Source: Eublepharis macularius
Taxonomy: Eukaryota > Chordata > Lepidosauria > Squamata > Eublepharidae
Length of the DNA: 64,000 bases
NCBI RefSeq assembly: GCF_028583425.1
Contig: NC_072807.1
Span: 30,199,001 to 30,263,000 of the forward strand
Direction: 5' to 3'
Part shown: piece by piece, positions 1-11,237 of the stretch
Position numbering within the stretch: position 1 is the first letter of the stretch
How the letters are laid out: every line of letters starts with the position of its first letter
Notes under the pieces: model-generated
What the model was told of the DNA's origin: nothing
Database searches by the model: none
Seen by the model: only the letters and a program-made list of their open reading frames with translations
Made by a program: the position numbers and the translations under genes

Positions 1-118
1 TACTTTGACCCATTCAATCTGGTCTCCTGAATCTGCACCGTGATAACATAAAGACTAGATTACTGTAATGCACTCTACAGAGATATCCCCTCAAAGACAA
101 CTCAGACTCCAGTTGAAC

Positions 119-203
119 TCATGAGCTCACATGAAGCTGCCTTATACTTTTATCAGTCCATCAAGATCAGACTGGCAGTGGCTCTCCAGGGTCTCAGGTA
201 GAG
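119..203 (-). mobile_element. tRNA-type SINE fragment
   Basis: On the minus strand this matches the 3' half of the SINE at 62971-63186: the 'agaccctgg..agccactgccagt' block followed by the end in 'ggcagcttcatgtg'. The tRNA-like head is missing. It sits inside the LINE that flanks it on both sides. Confidence 0.55.
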
Positions 204-426
204 ATTACAAAGCCCTTAATTGATCTGGACCCTCATTTTGCAGGACCACCTCTCCTCATATACACTCATCTGCTTAGGATCTTCTGCAGGTGCAACCCTG
301 AAAACAGGTAAGATCAACAACTGCCCATACATGTTGGGGCCCTCACATTATAGGACCACCTGATTTCAGGTTGGTTCCCACATTCCTGGCAGTCCACAAA
401 CTATGCAAAACTGAATTATTCAGGAC

Positions 427-746
427 TAGAGACGGACACAAACCGAAATATGAACCAGTTTGTGACGAACCGGGTCGGTTCGTTGGAGCCAATTTCTGAC
501 AAACCACCATGAACTTCAGGCTGGTTCATTTTTTGGTTCATCACTGCAGACAGCCTGGTGCCAATCAATGTTTCCTAGGCAACAGGATGGACTTCCTGCA
601 GACCTGTTGACCTGGAAGTGGCCTTCTGCTGACCTGGAAGTGACGTTTTCACGAACCAAACGAACCGGTTTGTAAACCATGGTAGGTTCATGAACGTTCA
701 TGGTTTGTGAAATGCGACAAACTGCTGCATTTCGTGCCGATCTCTA
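427..746. mobile_element. hAT-type MITE, 320 bp, with 8-bp TSD
   Basis: The element begins TAGAGACGGACAC and ends with the imperfect inverse GTGCCGATCTCTA. It is flanked by a perfect 8-bp duplication, ttcaggac, at 419-426 and 747-754. An 8-bp target duplication is the hAT signature. The interior carries further inverted 'gaaccggtttgt' type sequence and no ORF. It is inserted in the LINE at the left edge of the window, so it is younger than that LINE. Confidence 0.8.
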
Positions 747-1065
747 TTCAGGACATTTATACAAAGGTAATAGGGCTATATTAAAATGGAACGGTCAGAA
801 AGATGCTTTAATAAAGGGAAAGAACTGTAGCCTATACTATTATGTATAGCATGTAGTATTTATTGCTGTGTACATTATCCTGCTATGTAATTTATCCATT
901 TAACATGTCACGTTAATACTTATGCTTTGTTTCAGATTATCACAATCCTAACGCTATTACAGTAGTCCTTCTGGGATGTCCCATCCTATTTGATTGCATT
1001 GAGTTTATGCTGTGTAATCTACCTTGAGTCTCAGCAAAAAAGGTGGGCTAAAAATAATGTAAAGA

Positions 1066-1984
1066 AATATCCTGCATCCCATATTTTTGCATAATTCAAG
1101 GGAACATATGCATAGCAGGATAATGTACATATGCTCACATGCAAGGGAACATCTCCAGGTATAGGTACCAGCAGCCTTCATGAATATCTATTGTATTGTA
1201 CAGGAAGATAGAACTAGTCCATCCAGAAGTTTGAGTGACAGCTGTATGAAGCCACTAAGTTACATCACGTTAAAGCAAAGGCTGCAAAACTTGTGATCCA
1301 CCAAGCCTCATACATACAGTCCAGCAGTAAACAAGCTGAGCTACAATTCCTAGCTGTGGGGCTACGTTTAACTTTGTGCCAGTCTACCTTAAAAGCAGTT
1401 TGTGAGACACCAACTTTTGAACTAACCATTCTGAACTAAAGTTTCAAAGCTTGCAGGTTTGGCAGAGTTTTCACAATCCCCCACACACCTGTTTATTAAG
1501 CTCTAGTCTCGGAGAGTTGCTGCCCATTACGTTTCTAGCCAAGACTGCAGCCAAAACTTGGGTGGAATTTAGAACGCTGTATTGGGCTGTAATCAATGGG
1601 CAGTGCCAACCAGACCCAAAACACCAAACAGCCTGCCCAGCTTCTGCCTCAGAACGATCCAGTCAGTCAGAATCTAGTTTAAATGGTTATCACTACTATA
1701 CCTTTAAGCATTGAAAGAAGCCTATTATGGAATTAAAGTTTCAAAACAATAAGCTTTTAATACCATTATTAGAAAAATAAGCACTAAAATATATATAAAG
1801 GTAATTACAGTAAGGTAGGTTTTAGTTTTGTAGTCAAACATATTAGAAAGTGAGAGGCCCCAGCCATATTGTTAAAAGTCCAAAGCAAGTTTCGGAAGGA
1901 CAAAGCCAGAAATAAGAAATGCAATGCAGTTATGAAAAACAACAGTCAAGACCAGACAAAGTTCTACAGAGCAATGAAAACTAA
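1066..1984. other. Stretch with no recognised feature
   Basis: AT-rich sequence between the LINE tail and the probable end of the ARPP19 3'UTR. I see no exon, no RNA gene and no recognisable repeat here. Confidence 0.4.
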
Positions 1985-1993
1985 TTAGATGAA

Positions 1994-1999
1994 TTTATT
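1994..1999 (-). promoter_or_regulatory. Candidate ARPP19 distal poly(A) signal
   Basis: AATAAA on the minus strand, about 3.1 kb past the ARPP19 stop, with T/GT-rich sequence further downstream. A proximal AATAAA lies at 3472-3477. Which is used cannot be decided from sequence. Confidence 0.35.
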
Positions 2000-4567
2000 A
2001 TGCATACTATACAGTGTGTGTGTTGGTAAGGAGCAACTAAAATTTTCATCACTTCAGCATCAGGAATGCATTAAGGAATAACATAACAAACCAAACAGTT
2101 CTTTTGTGGCCTCTATGCAAACACTCTCCTCTAACTATGAGTAATGAACAGGTAAGAGGGAAAGGATACTTCTGAATCACTCAATTTACTCCACTAGTAA
2201 CTAACGGGAAAAGTTCAAGGGGGGCAGGGGCTACTAGATGATGTCTTCGTTATAGACATACCTAAGCACTACTAATCACTGCATAAAGCTGAGAGATTGC
2301 CCAACTATAGTGCAGATAGATCTCTGAAAAAGGTCATTTATCAAATGGTAAAACTCATATTATACAGTATGTACACAAGCTTTACAGCTTTATCAGAATG
2401 GAGTAAGCTGTAAATTGTAAATTAGCTATCACAGTTTGATCTTCTGCTGAAGTGATCTAACTTCTTTAATCCGTAACAGTGTAGATGACCAAAATATCTT
2501 CAGCTGTTGAGGTTTATCCAGAGATTCAGGTTCACCATCAGATTGGACTAGTCAGTACTGTACAGCTCATCCATTTATGCTTTCTTTACAGCCTTAAAAT
2601 TTAAATTCAGTGATGGGAGACCGACAATTCTCACAATGGCATCAATAATGCAAAACAGCAAACTGTAAGAGGAGGTGGTTGGTTGGAATGTCTATGTTTA
2701 CATGGCTATTTATACCACTCTACATATCATACCAATTCAACCTGATTATGATCTGCAATGAAGCAGCAACCAGAAAACAGAGTCTTTTCCCGTTGTTAGG
2801 AGAGAAGTTATTAGGTTTAGGCCACAGTAGTTCAATTCATACAAAGCCTATATTTTTGCTCTTACCTACTACTCATACAAAAATAAAATTATGGGGCTTT
2901 TTTAGATGATCTTCCAAAGAAAGCCACTTAGTGTCACCTTGCTCCTGTTCCAGTGAACAGGAACCTTCTCCCCTCACTGAGATTTTTAAAAGCAAAGTAT
3001 CAGTGATGTGGTTGTAGTTGCAATTAAGAGAGTCAAATTCAAATGCTATGGAGAGATACAGTGAGAGTTAGGCCTTTTGAATTACTACCTACGGACAAAC
3101 ATTGGTATGTACAAGAATTTAAAGGCATCTTTCTTCTCCAAGACAGGCCTAAGAACAAAATAACCCCTACACAAATAACAGTAATCTTCATTATATCTAA
3201 ATCTGTCACCCATACATTACACAATGCTTAATTTTGATACGGAAACAAGATCAATTTTTTTAAGAGGGGGTGAAGTCAATTGGAGATAGTGGTGCTCAAT
3301 ACCTTTGAAAATCCAGGTTTTGGTTACAATACCAAGTATTATGGGTCAGAGCTTACTCTTAACATAGTAACTATTAGCCACATTGATTCCAGTTTGCTTC
3401 TTGGAGGAAGATTTCAACTTTAAATGCAGCCCCTCCTGGATACAGGCTCCTCTTGGAAGTTGGTCTCATGCTTTATTCCCTTTAAAATTGAACCAACAGA
3501 GAGCTTAACCCCCTCAGAGTAAAAGTGCTTGGTAAAAGCAATCTGGAATTCCTTTAATACCATCCTAGATATTAAACTGGTTTTACAAACAAGTTAGTTA
3601 AATATCCATTTTAGCCAAGTCTCTTTAATCTTAAACAGGTACACTTTTAGGAACAGTCCCTCTTGGAGTATCTCCCTATAATACACACTGACAAATATTT
3701 TCTAATCATTTTCTTCTGAATCAAGGAATTAGCTTGTCACTGTCGTGTACGTAAAATTCTTAGACATCACCTGAAAATACTTCCAGCTCTCAAAGTAACT
3801 GAAATCAGTCACAATTCTTCTGACCATTCTTCCTCTGAATAAGATGTTTTCCTACACACAGATGATCAAAAGCATCTGTAGTTCATACAAGCCTTAAGAT
3901 TTTTTTAAAAGATACTGAAAAGCAAATATAGCTAGCCTTGATTACCTTGCACTGTAATCTACAAGCTGTTTCATGCAGTACGTTTGCCTTTAATTGATTC
4001 AGTCGCCCTTATAGTAAATGGAACTAATTTGCTTAGCCATACTAGCTGAAATTGTTTGCGTCTGAATTTAAAATTTAGGACTGGGTGCTACAGGTCATTG
4101 TTGATGCACACAAAAATAAGTGTACTAATGCAGATGGTTCATCATAGTACTTGCGTTGTTCTCCAAATCTTCTACATACAAGTCTGTTACTTTCAATAAG
4201 ACTGTTTTGACTCATTTGAGGATGATGACTTTCAAAGGTACAGAATCACTTGTGCTTCCAGTTGGCACATTTTTTTTAAATGTAGAGATAACAGATACTT
4301 GCAAAAAGTTGTGCAAAACTATCTTATTTACAGAAATGGCACAAAAGTGAATTCAGTCGATGCTCATGCACACTTCATTCACTGCAAGAATGTGTTCTAT
4401 GCTACAGAATGCAAAGGAATACCAGCTTCAACGGACAGTTGTCAATAAGCACTAGGTTCACAAGGACAACACCAAAATGGGCAAATATTGCCCAAGTAAA
4501 AAATCTATTGTTAAAGCTGAAGTAGGTTTAAGGCCGTTCAAGAGCAGATACACAAATTAAGTCTGAG

Positions 4568-4602
4568 CCCCATCTCTCTCTCTCTTTCTCTCTTTCTTTT
4601 AA
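4568..4602. repeat. CT-rich microsatellite
   Basis: A run of CT dinucleotides with a few TTT interruptions, inside the presumed ARPP19 3'UTR. Confidence 0.7.
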
Positions 4603-5077
4603 TACATGCTTTTTACCTTCTAGCAACTTGTGGTCTAAAACCTCTAGTGTACAAAACCAAAACACAGGAACACAAACAGAGGGGGCTTGTATTCAATACA
4701 AACATACTATACTGTAATTAAAGTCAACTCAAGAAAGCAGAAACATTAAAAATTGTCAAACTTGCTATTATGTCACTTGCTGGAACCAGCCCTACACTAG
4801 CAAATAGGTAATATGTACATTTTTCAAGTAGATTAACTTTATATTGTTCTAACAAAACATGTCCTTTTGTTTTAAATCAGTGCATTGTCCTCAACTCATC
4901 CAATGACTACTCAACTTAATTCTTAACAGGACTTTCTTACAATAGCAGCACAGGCTACCACTACCTGCAAAGCGATCAGTCAATGACTTAGTGGAAACAA
5001 AACAAAAAAAACGTGAGAAATAACTATTAAGTAACGATTAAGGGAATGAGAGGATTCATGCAGTTCTGAGAGTCTAG

Positions 5078-5248
5078 TCAGCCAGCCAGCTTGCTAGCAA
5101 CAAGAGATGGTTTTCGCTGCGGAAGGTCCTGTGGAGTTGGAATGTGGTCACCCGTAACTTCAGTCTTGTCAGGGGCTGCGGTAGGGAGCTGCTTGTTCTT
5201 CATTTTTGCTTTAGCCATATTATAATCCCCAGAATCAAAATACTTTTG
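5078..5248 (-). CDS. ARPP19: ARPP19 coding exon 3 (residues 57-112 and stop)
   Basis: Begins after a pyrimidine-rich acceptor ending CCTTCCAG and encodes [10 protein letters not shown] through SKLAG followed by TGA. It contains both regulatory serines, Ser62 and Ser104. The exon starts in phase 0. Confidence 0.97.
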
Positions 5249-8200
5249 CTGGAAGGGGAGAAAAAAAAGAGCAGTTAAAGTCTGCATGACAGAAATGCAA
5301 GTTACAGGCATCCCCATGCATTACCTAAAATGATATTAAAAGCCACCTCTCTCACTAATATGTAATTCAGTCACTATAAAAAGTAAATGCATACAGGACT
5401 CATTCAACTTTGTTAATTCAGGACTAAATTTAAAGCTCAGAAAGTTAACCCATTTTTTGACAACCAAGATTGTTTTCACAATGGCAGCAATCCTAAACAG
5501 ATCTATTCCAAAAAGTCCCATGATAATTCATTTGGGCCTACTTCCAGAAAAGCGTCCTTAGGATTGCAGTCTACGCTATGTAGCCTACTGAATGATACTG
5601 GCAAGACATGTTCAGCCCTGTGGTGACAGAACAGTAAATACAATTCCATAAAAGCTCTGATGTTCTTCAGCCATGCAGGGCCATCGGAAACATGCCAGTA
5701 CTATTATAGATAAAGAAGCTTAATGCTAGCATCGTGCTGGTTGTGAGAATCCATCAGCCACAGGAATTACTCTTAGCAACTAACTATGCATGAGGTATTA
5801 AGAAGCTGTCTTCTATTACTGTCACTTACAAAGTGTATGACAGACAAGACAGGACACCCACTCTCTTTGTTTCATTTGCAAATATTGTATGAACAGCCCT
5901 GCTGGATCAGTCTAAAGGCCTATCTAACCCAGCATCCATTTCCAAAAGTAGCCAGATGGCAACAGGAAGTAGAATGAGTGGCCCTTCTCTGAAGTCCCCA
6001 CCACCACCGCATTCGGACACAATACCTCTAAATACTGAGGTTCCTTTAGCCAATGTAACTAGAATCCATTGACAGACCTATGCAATCCTGAGCTCTACCG
6101 AGGAAGGGAAGGATAAAATGATCAACAACATACAAAGTATTTATTTTTCTACATATTTCAGTTAACCCTAGAGCGTCATCTCTTCACCTCCATCTGACTC
6201 AGTTCCTCAGAATCTCTCCCAGAAAGATAAATCTGTTCAGTCATGGGTACTTGTTCAAGGTCATCACCAGTGAAGATCCACACCAAGAATTCATTTCACT
6301 TCTTTGCAACCTCCTTATACCCCTGAAATCTAATGGACTGGCTGCCTCCCTTGCTGGTTTCCTGTTTCTGATGCTTTTAAATATATCTCTGTTTGTCGAG
6401 TACCTGGCATTTATACGTGAGCTCCCCCCTCACAAGGCATCCTGTTCAATGCAAGGCAGGGATGAGAACAGATGCATGGAAAGATTTTTATCTCATGTCA
6501 CAGCAAGGGGAAGGAAGACTATCCCCATTTACTATGTAAGGCCTTAAATCATACTAGTGGGCAAAACTAATGTACCAAAGATCATAAAGAAACAGACCAC
6601 AGCAGTATGCACTCAGCTTAAGAGCAGTTTGCACAATACTCTGAAGTTCTGTAGCACCTGAAAGACTCGCACATTTTTACTGAAGCATGTTCCAGTCTCC
6701 CCCTCCTCAGCTCCAAAGCCACGCTGGAATAAAAAGCTACTAAGACTCTGTCTGCACTGCAATAGACTAAACTGGAGATTGCTTTTCTAGGTTCTGCAGT
6801 TGTTCTTATCATAAAAACCACTAGGTAAGGCCTTTAAAACATTAAAGGATTTACACAGATGAGCAAATGAAGCAATTTGTGCACCCTTGATTAACGTGGT
6901 GTTATTTGGCCAAAGCCAGTCTTTGAACTGAAGTCTTTAAACATTCCTTCACTAGTACAGCCAGTTCATCAGTAATTTGAACAGTGATATTACGCAGTGT
7001 CATAATGAATGTCAGAGAGTGTCACTGCTCAGGATTTTGAAAGCCCTTGTACATTTTACACAGGTAAATCTTGAGCAAAAATATCCTATTTTTAGTTTAC
7101 TTTCAAAAAGTTTCTCTTGAGGCAAAAAGTTTTTACCATTGAAAAAAAATCTCATAGCAGACCTACATTGTAATCCTACAAGTTTGTATGCTGTAGAGCA
7201 ATGAGCTTCCTGCCATAGTACACAAGCACAGCTTTCTGGGAAAAAGAAACCTATATGGTTTTAATTCCAGAAAGCCTTTCAAGCCCTAAGGTTACTGCTA
7301 AGCAACTGTTTATTGATGCTACTTTGTAATGTTACTCTTATTTCTGGTTTTTAGACACCTGCTTTAGATGCTGTGTTTTGTTGGAGACAGCAGGATAACT
7401 TACAAAAGATTTTAAATGAATGACCCCTAATCTTGCACACTTTTCCAGTGTTCCAGCTGCATAATCTCTAGAACAAACATGCCAAGAAGCAAGCTATATT
7501 CCATTAAACCTTCAGAACAGTTGAAAACCGCAGCAAGATCTGTACCAAGGACCAAATTCAGTCTCAACATGCATACACATATCAATGTAAAATAAATTTC
7601 ACTAGGAAAAAAAACAGTGCAGGCTTCCTGCTACAATTTTGGGTTAAGACTTGAGACATTTTAAAAACTATCTTCAGCAACAACATTAGACTGTAACTGT
7701 TTTAGAGAACTGCTATAGTTCCTGCAGGTCTGAAAAACCGATTCACATTAACACCAAGAGTTACAGAACCGAGCTTCTTTCAAGGCAGCAGCAGACACTA
7801 CCTTATGCATATGTTCACTGACATGCAATTGCAACCTACAGGCCTTACTACTCAGAACATAATATTAGGAATGAGATACTAGTATTCAACTTAGTCTTCC
7901 ATGAAGAACTGGCACTGACCGATACAGGCTGACAGATTAAAAGACTTTTCTTGGTTAGATATATTATCCTCCCAACTCGGTTCAAGCTTACTCCTTTTTG
8001 AAGGCGCTTCCTCAAGAAATCTGAGCCTCCGGGCTTTTGTCCCAGGTGAGGATATCTGGCTTTCAACTTTGCTTCTTCGGCTTTCTCTGGACTAATCACC
8101 TTGTCTTCCATTTCCTGAAATAAAACAAATACCTTTACTACATTGCCTCAGCTTTCCCAGGAGTCAGACTGCGAAATCACTCATGTCACCTTTTATTGGC

Positions 8201-10880
8201 TAAGAAAAAAAATGAGACGATCGGCAACCTTTATACCAATTTTACTCCTATGAGCTATTGCTACATTTAAAGTTGGACAGAAAGAAATAATTTTGAAAAC
8301 ATGTAGATATAGGCCTGTACATCCAAACTGAATACAACCTTCCAGCTGTCCAGAGCCTTACTATACTATATTTTTCTGCCTGCCACATATGGCAGAAATG
8401 GGCGTGGGGGGGGGAGAGGAAAAAGAAAACTGGTAGGCCAAACCCAGCTGAATGGGCTTGCAAAAAAGAAGTAGAGGGTTTTTTAGACCAATACCTACTT
8501 TTGTTGTGTGTGCACAGCTACATTTATGTAGTCCCAAACTCAAGGCAGACCATGAACCAATGCCACATATCCAGAAAATGAAAAGCAAAAGAATTTCAAC
8601 CAACTGACCCTCATCTAATGAAAGTGGCACCAGAATCAGGTTTTTTAGCATATCAGGATCACTTCCATTCTGAAGCTCCGATGTGAAGTTGGTCTCTTTA
8701 GAAGAGCGGAGGATTATAAAAAAGAAGTGGAACATCAAAGAGATAGCCCTGCAGTGCTTAAGTTCTATGGGATTTCTCAGGCTGCAGACCTGGAAGGGAT
8801 TCAAGAGAACTATAGGCAAGGTGCCTTCAACACTAGCGAACTTTGAACCATTCCTAAACAACCATCTTTAAAGTGGTTTTTTTTGTAAAGATGGCACAAA
8901 GCTGATAGTAAATCGAGAGGTGTCAGCATGTACTGGAATTCCCAGTACACATCTCTAGCGACCCTACACGCACACTCCTAAAATCACAGCAAATACATAT
9001 TTGGAAGGTACACCAACAACTGCATCAACACAGTTTTAGATGGGTAGCTGTGTTGGTCTGCAGTAGAACTGCAGAATTTGAGTCCAGGGGCACCTTAGAA
9101 GAAGAAAGCTTTGACTCTTGAAAGCTCATACCCTAAAAATCTTGCCAGTCTCTAAGGTGCCACTGGACTTGAATCCTGCATCAAAACAGCAGCATAACCC
9201 TTGATGCCACTTTGGCACCACCACCATCTGTAACACAAGTACTTAGGATTAGAATGCATGTAACTCCCAAAGCTGCAACCTGGTCCATTTTGGCTGCAAT
9301 CAGGGCTTTCTTCTGAGGAGACATGCCTAAGATTGCACTTTTCAGTCCCACATTCTGCTTTTCAAGGTATGCTGACCGCAGCATAAAACTGATGCACTGT
9401 TAATGACACTCAGCTAACGATTGTCAGAACCAGGACTCCTTAACACCACCACAACTGGCAACTGACTGTAGCATAGTGATTAAGTGGTTGGGTTGTGAAT
9501 CAGCACTCTGTTGGTTAGAATCCCATTACTGCCATGAGCTCAGCAGGTAGCCTTGGGTAAGACGCTCCTCACATGTCCAGCTGTATTGTGGGGATAATAA
9601 CAACACGGACTTTATTCATCATTCTGAGTGGGGAAGTAATCTGTCTCATAGAACAGTATATAAGCACAGTCATTATTAAAAGTGCTTCAGTTACAGAAAA
9701 AGCTAAAGGCATGGTTTTAAGTTGGCAAACCACTGCCTTCAATCACAACTGGGCGTGTTGTCAGCATGCAACCCTGACACTACAATTTGAAGGGAGAAAG
9801 AGTTAGGGATCCCATGATACTACACTGCATGGTAGTTTGTATCACCACACTGGGGCCAGGATACAGCTCCAAGAGGCCGGCAGCAGGAACACCCCCCTCC
9901 CCCGCCCCGCTTTAGTTCCACAGAACAGGGCTTGAAGCTGATCAAGAGACATTAGCAGGCTGGAAGGCCAGGGCAGCTGCTCCAGAGACAAGTCAGCGGC
10001 ATTGCATAAGGAAACAGGGCTTTTCCTTTCACCACTCCACCATTATACACCAATTAATTTGCCCTTTGAAGCTGCAGTGTCAATTTTGCCATAGACAAGA
10101 AAGAGGAGAGGCAGTTGAATGCTAAGGCACTCTTTTGGGGGGCTCTCTGACCCCCTCCTCTCTACATGCAGAGGGAACAAAATTTGTTCCCTCACTCCCA
10201 CTCCCTAGATTCAAGCCTCTGAGAAAGAATATAGGGTTGTCAACTCCAAGCTAGGAAATTCCTGGAGATTTGTGGGTGGAGCCTGGGCAAAGCTGCATTT
10301 AGGGAGGGGCCTCACCAGGGTTCTAAAGCCACTTTCTCCAGGGGAAAAACTGGTCTTTGTAGCCTGGAGACCAGTTGTAATTCTGGGAGACCTCCAGCCA
10401 CTCCCTGGAGGTTGGCAAGCTTGTGGCATTCCCACCCTACACCGCCTTGGATGTCAGGGAGAAAAACGAACTATGAATAATAATATAATAATAATAGTAT
10501 TCATTACAATATATTACAATACATAATGTAATATGCAATAGTAATTATAATATTGTAGCATATTAGTAGTATTCAGAGAATTCAAGTTCACTTAATTCAT
10601 ATAAAAATATTACGGGAAGGATCGGCGGAGATTTCCCCAACCTACTTCCCGCCCGCCCGCCCACTCCGGCCCAGCGTCGGCGGAGGGAGCCCAGACGAGA
10701 TTCCTCCTCCCCTCGCCTCGCCTCCTTCCGTAAAGTTTTCCCGGACTCCCCCGCCTCCCCCCTCGGCGAAAGCGCGGCCTACGTTCCTCCCGCCTCCTCT
10801 CAGCCGAGCCCTCCCCTCAGGGCCGCCTCGCCGACCTTCTGCTCCTCCGCCGAGGCGGGCTCCGGGCTCTCCGCAGACAT
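5078..10880 (-). CDS. ARPP19: ARPP19, cAMP-regulated phosphoprotein 19 (three coding exons)
   Basis: Joining 10880-10836, 8114-7992 and 5248-5078 gives an intact 112-residue protein, the usual length of the family. ARPP19 belongs to the endosulfine family. When Greatwall/MASTL phosphorylates the serine in the FDSGDY motif, the protein binds and inhibits PP2A-B55 and so permits mitotic entry. That serine is residue 62 here. The C-terminal RKPSLV motif holds Ser104, the PKA-type site. The central [20 protein letters not shown] block is present. All introns are GT-AG. The start is in good context (ACCATG). In human ARPP19, as I recall it, Thr takes the place of the Ile in EDKVISPEK. The coding sequence shows no damage. 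The upstream neighbour on the same strand is ATOSA, as in other amniotes. Confidence 0.97.
5249..7991 (-). other. ARPP19 intron 2
   Basis: 2.7-kb intron with donor GTAAGC at 7991 and acceptor CAG at 5251-5249. Apart from one unclassified dispersed repeat near 5885-6090 I see nothing identifiable in it. Confidence 0.85.
5885..6090 (-). repeat. Dispersed repeat, unclassified (family R1)
   Basis: Contains the block 'agccctgctggatcagtcta..ggcctatctaacccagcatcc', which I recognise as a high-copy reptile dispersed repeat. The copies at 12085-12165 and about 49860-50240 appear to be other parts of the same family in the opposite orientation. I cannot assign it to a transposon class. Confidence 0.45.
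7992..8114 (-). CDS. ARPP19: ARPP19 coding exon 2 (residues 16-56)
   Basis: Starts after TATTTCAG with GAA ATG GAA, so residue 16 is Glu and the internal Met is not the start. It ends AAA GGA before GTAAGC, phase 0 at both ends, 41 codons. It encodes the conserved [20 protein letters not shown] block. Confidence 0.97.
9045..9182. mobile_element. MITE-A copy
   Basis: Begins 'gggtagctgtgttggtctgc' and carries the internal blocks 'gagtccaggggcacctta', 'gactcttgaaagctcata' and 'tctctaaggtgccactgg'. The family recurs at about ten places in the window. Fuller copies end in the inverse 'gctacccacctgaaac', so it has terminal inverted repeats and looks like a foldback MITE. The transposon superfamily is not known to me. 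Confidence 0.6.
9463..9680 (+). mobile_element. MIR/CORE-type SINE
   Basis: A tRNA-like head 'tgtagcatagtgattaagtgg' is followed by a diverged CORE block 'gtagccttgggtaagacgct' and 'tgtggggataataacaac', as in MIR-like SINEs. It is old and diverged. Confidence 0.55.
10234..10420. mobile_element. MITE-B copy
   Basis: Ends are 'gggttgtcaactcc' and 'ggaggttggcaagc', which are imperfect inverses. The body has 'ctggagatttgtgggtggag', 'ggggcctcaccagggttct' and 'cctccagccactccctgg'. A second copy lies inverted and interrupted at 11361-11946. Confidence 0.65.
10466..10570. repeat. AT-rich simple repeat, AAT units
   Basis: Runs of aataataat and ataatata sequence just inside ARPP19 intron 1, immediately beside the CpG island. 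Confidence 0.65.
10836..10880 (-). CDS. ARPP19: ARPP19 coding exon 1 (residues 1-15)
   Basis: Encodes [15 protein letters not shown], close to the mammalian N terminus. ATG context is GCACCATGT with A at -3. The donor AAG|GTCGGC is a usable CpG-island-type donor. Confidence 0.95.
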
Positions 10881-10969
10881 GGTGCGGCTTCCCTTCCCAC
10901 ACAACAGCGGCGGCTCCGACGCGGCGAGGAGAGGCCTGGAGCCGGCGAGGCGCAGCCACCACCGCACAC

Positions 10970-10981
10970 AAGATGGCCGCC
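10970..10981 (+). promoter_or_regulatory. YY1-type motif
   Basis: AAGATGGCCGCC lies about 90 bp upstream of the ARPP19 ATG. It is close to the YY1 consensus AAGATGGCGGC, which often sits at or just downstream of transcription starts of housekeeping genes. Confidence 0.5.
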
Positions 10982-11155
10982 GGCCCGAGGACGGCGAGCG
11001 GGCAGGCTCAAAGTTCCTCCGCGCCGGGGCGAAACGCTCTCCGCCACCCTCCTTCCGCGCACCTGCTGCCCAAGAGCGAATGAAAGGGACCCGGGGAGAA
11101 GTGACGAAATATATCCGGGTCTGTCATCAGAACCCCTCCCCCGACGCCTCCCGTG

Positions 11156-11174
11156 GCATTCCGGGAGTTGTGGT
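11156..11174 (-). promoter_or_regulatory. ZNF143/THAP11-type motif
   Basis: On the minus strand the sequence reads ACCACAACTCCCGGAATGC, very close to the SBS motif ACTACAATTCCCAGAATGC. ZNF143 and THAP11 recognise this in many CpG-island promoters. It lies about 280 bp upstream of the ARPP19 ATG. Confidence 0.6.
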
Positions 11175-11237
11175 TTGACAGCGCTTTAGGTATTGTCGAT
11201 GAGAGAACGACTAAAAAAGGGCAATTGTTTATTTTAT

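Larger units (their letters stand above)
1..1065 (+). mobile_element. CR1/L2-type LINE, 3' part, interrupted
   Basis: This is the 3' part of a CR1/L2-type LINE that continues beyond the left edge. It runs through sequence resembling the end of ORF2 (about 40-420) and closes with the short tail ending in 'gtctcagcaaaaaaggtgggctaaaa' style sequence near 985-1065. The same tail type recurs at 59335-59421. Two younger insertions split it: a tRNA-type SINE fragment at about 119-203 and a MITE at 427-746. No long ORF survives. The assignment rests on the recognisable ORF2-end and tail sequence; the subfamily cannot be named. Confidence 0.6.
1985..5077 (-). other. ARPP19: Probable ARPP19 3' untranslated region
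   Basis: Below the ARPP19 stop codon the sequence is free of clear repeats for about 3 kb. ARPP19 transcripts in other amniotes have long 3'UTRs. On the minus strand AATAAA occurs at 3472-3477 and at 1994-1999; the second is followed by T/GT-rich sequence suited to cleavage. The distal end is an inference, and shorter 3'UTRs are possible. Confidence 0.4.
8115..10835 (-). other. ARPP19 intron 1
   Basis: 2.7-kb intron with donor GTCGGC and acceptor TTTCAG. It holds MITE-A at 9045-9182, a CORE-type SINE at 9463-9680, MITE-B at 10234-10420 and an AT-rich microsatellite. No other exon was recognised. Confidence 0.85.
10610..11135. promoter_or_regulatory. CpG-island promoter of ARPP19
   Basis: GC- and CpG-dense sequence surrounds the first coding exon of ARPP19 and its upstream flank, with AT-rich sequence on its intron side. 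The minus-strand start codon is at 10880. The transcription start is probably between about 10.9 and 11.1 kb. No TATA box is obvious; YY1-type and ZNF143-type motifs are listed separately. Confidence 0.75.

Noticed and set aside
8361-8861. 166-residue minus-strand frame in ARPP19 intron 1
   Set aside because: No recognisable motif, low-complexity ends and no conserved splice context; it looks like a chance frame.
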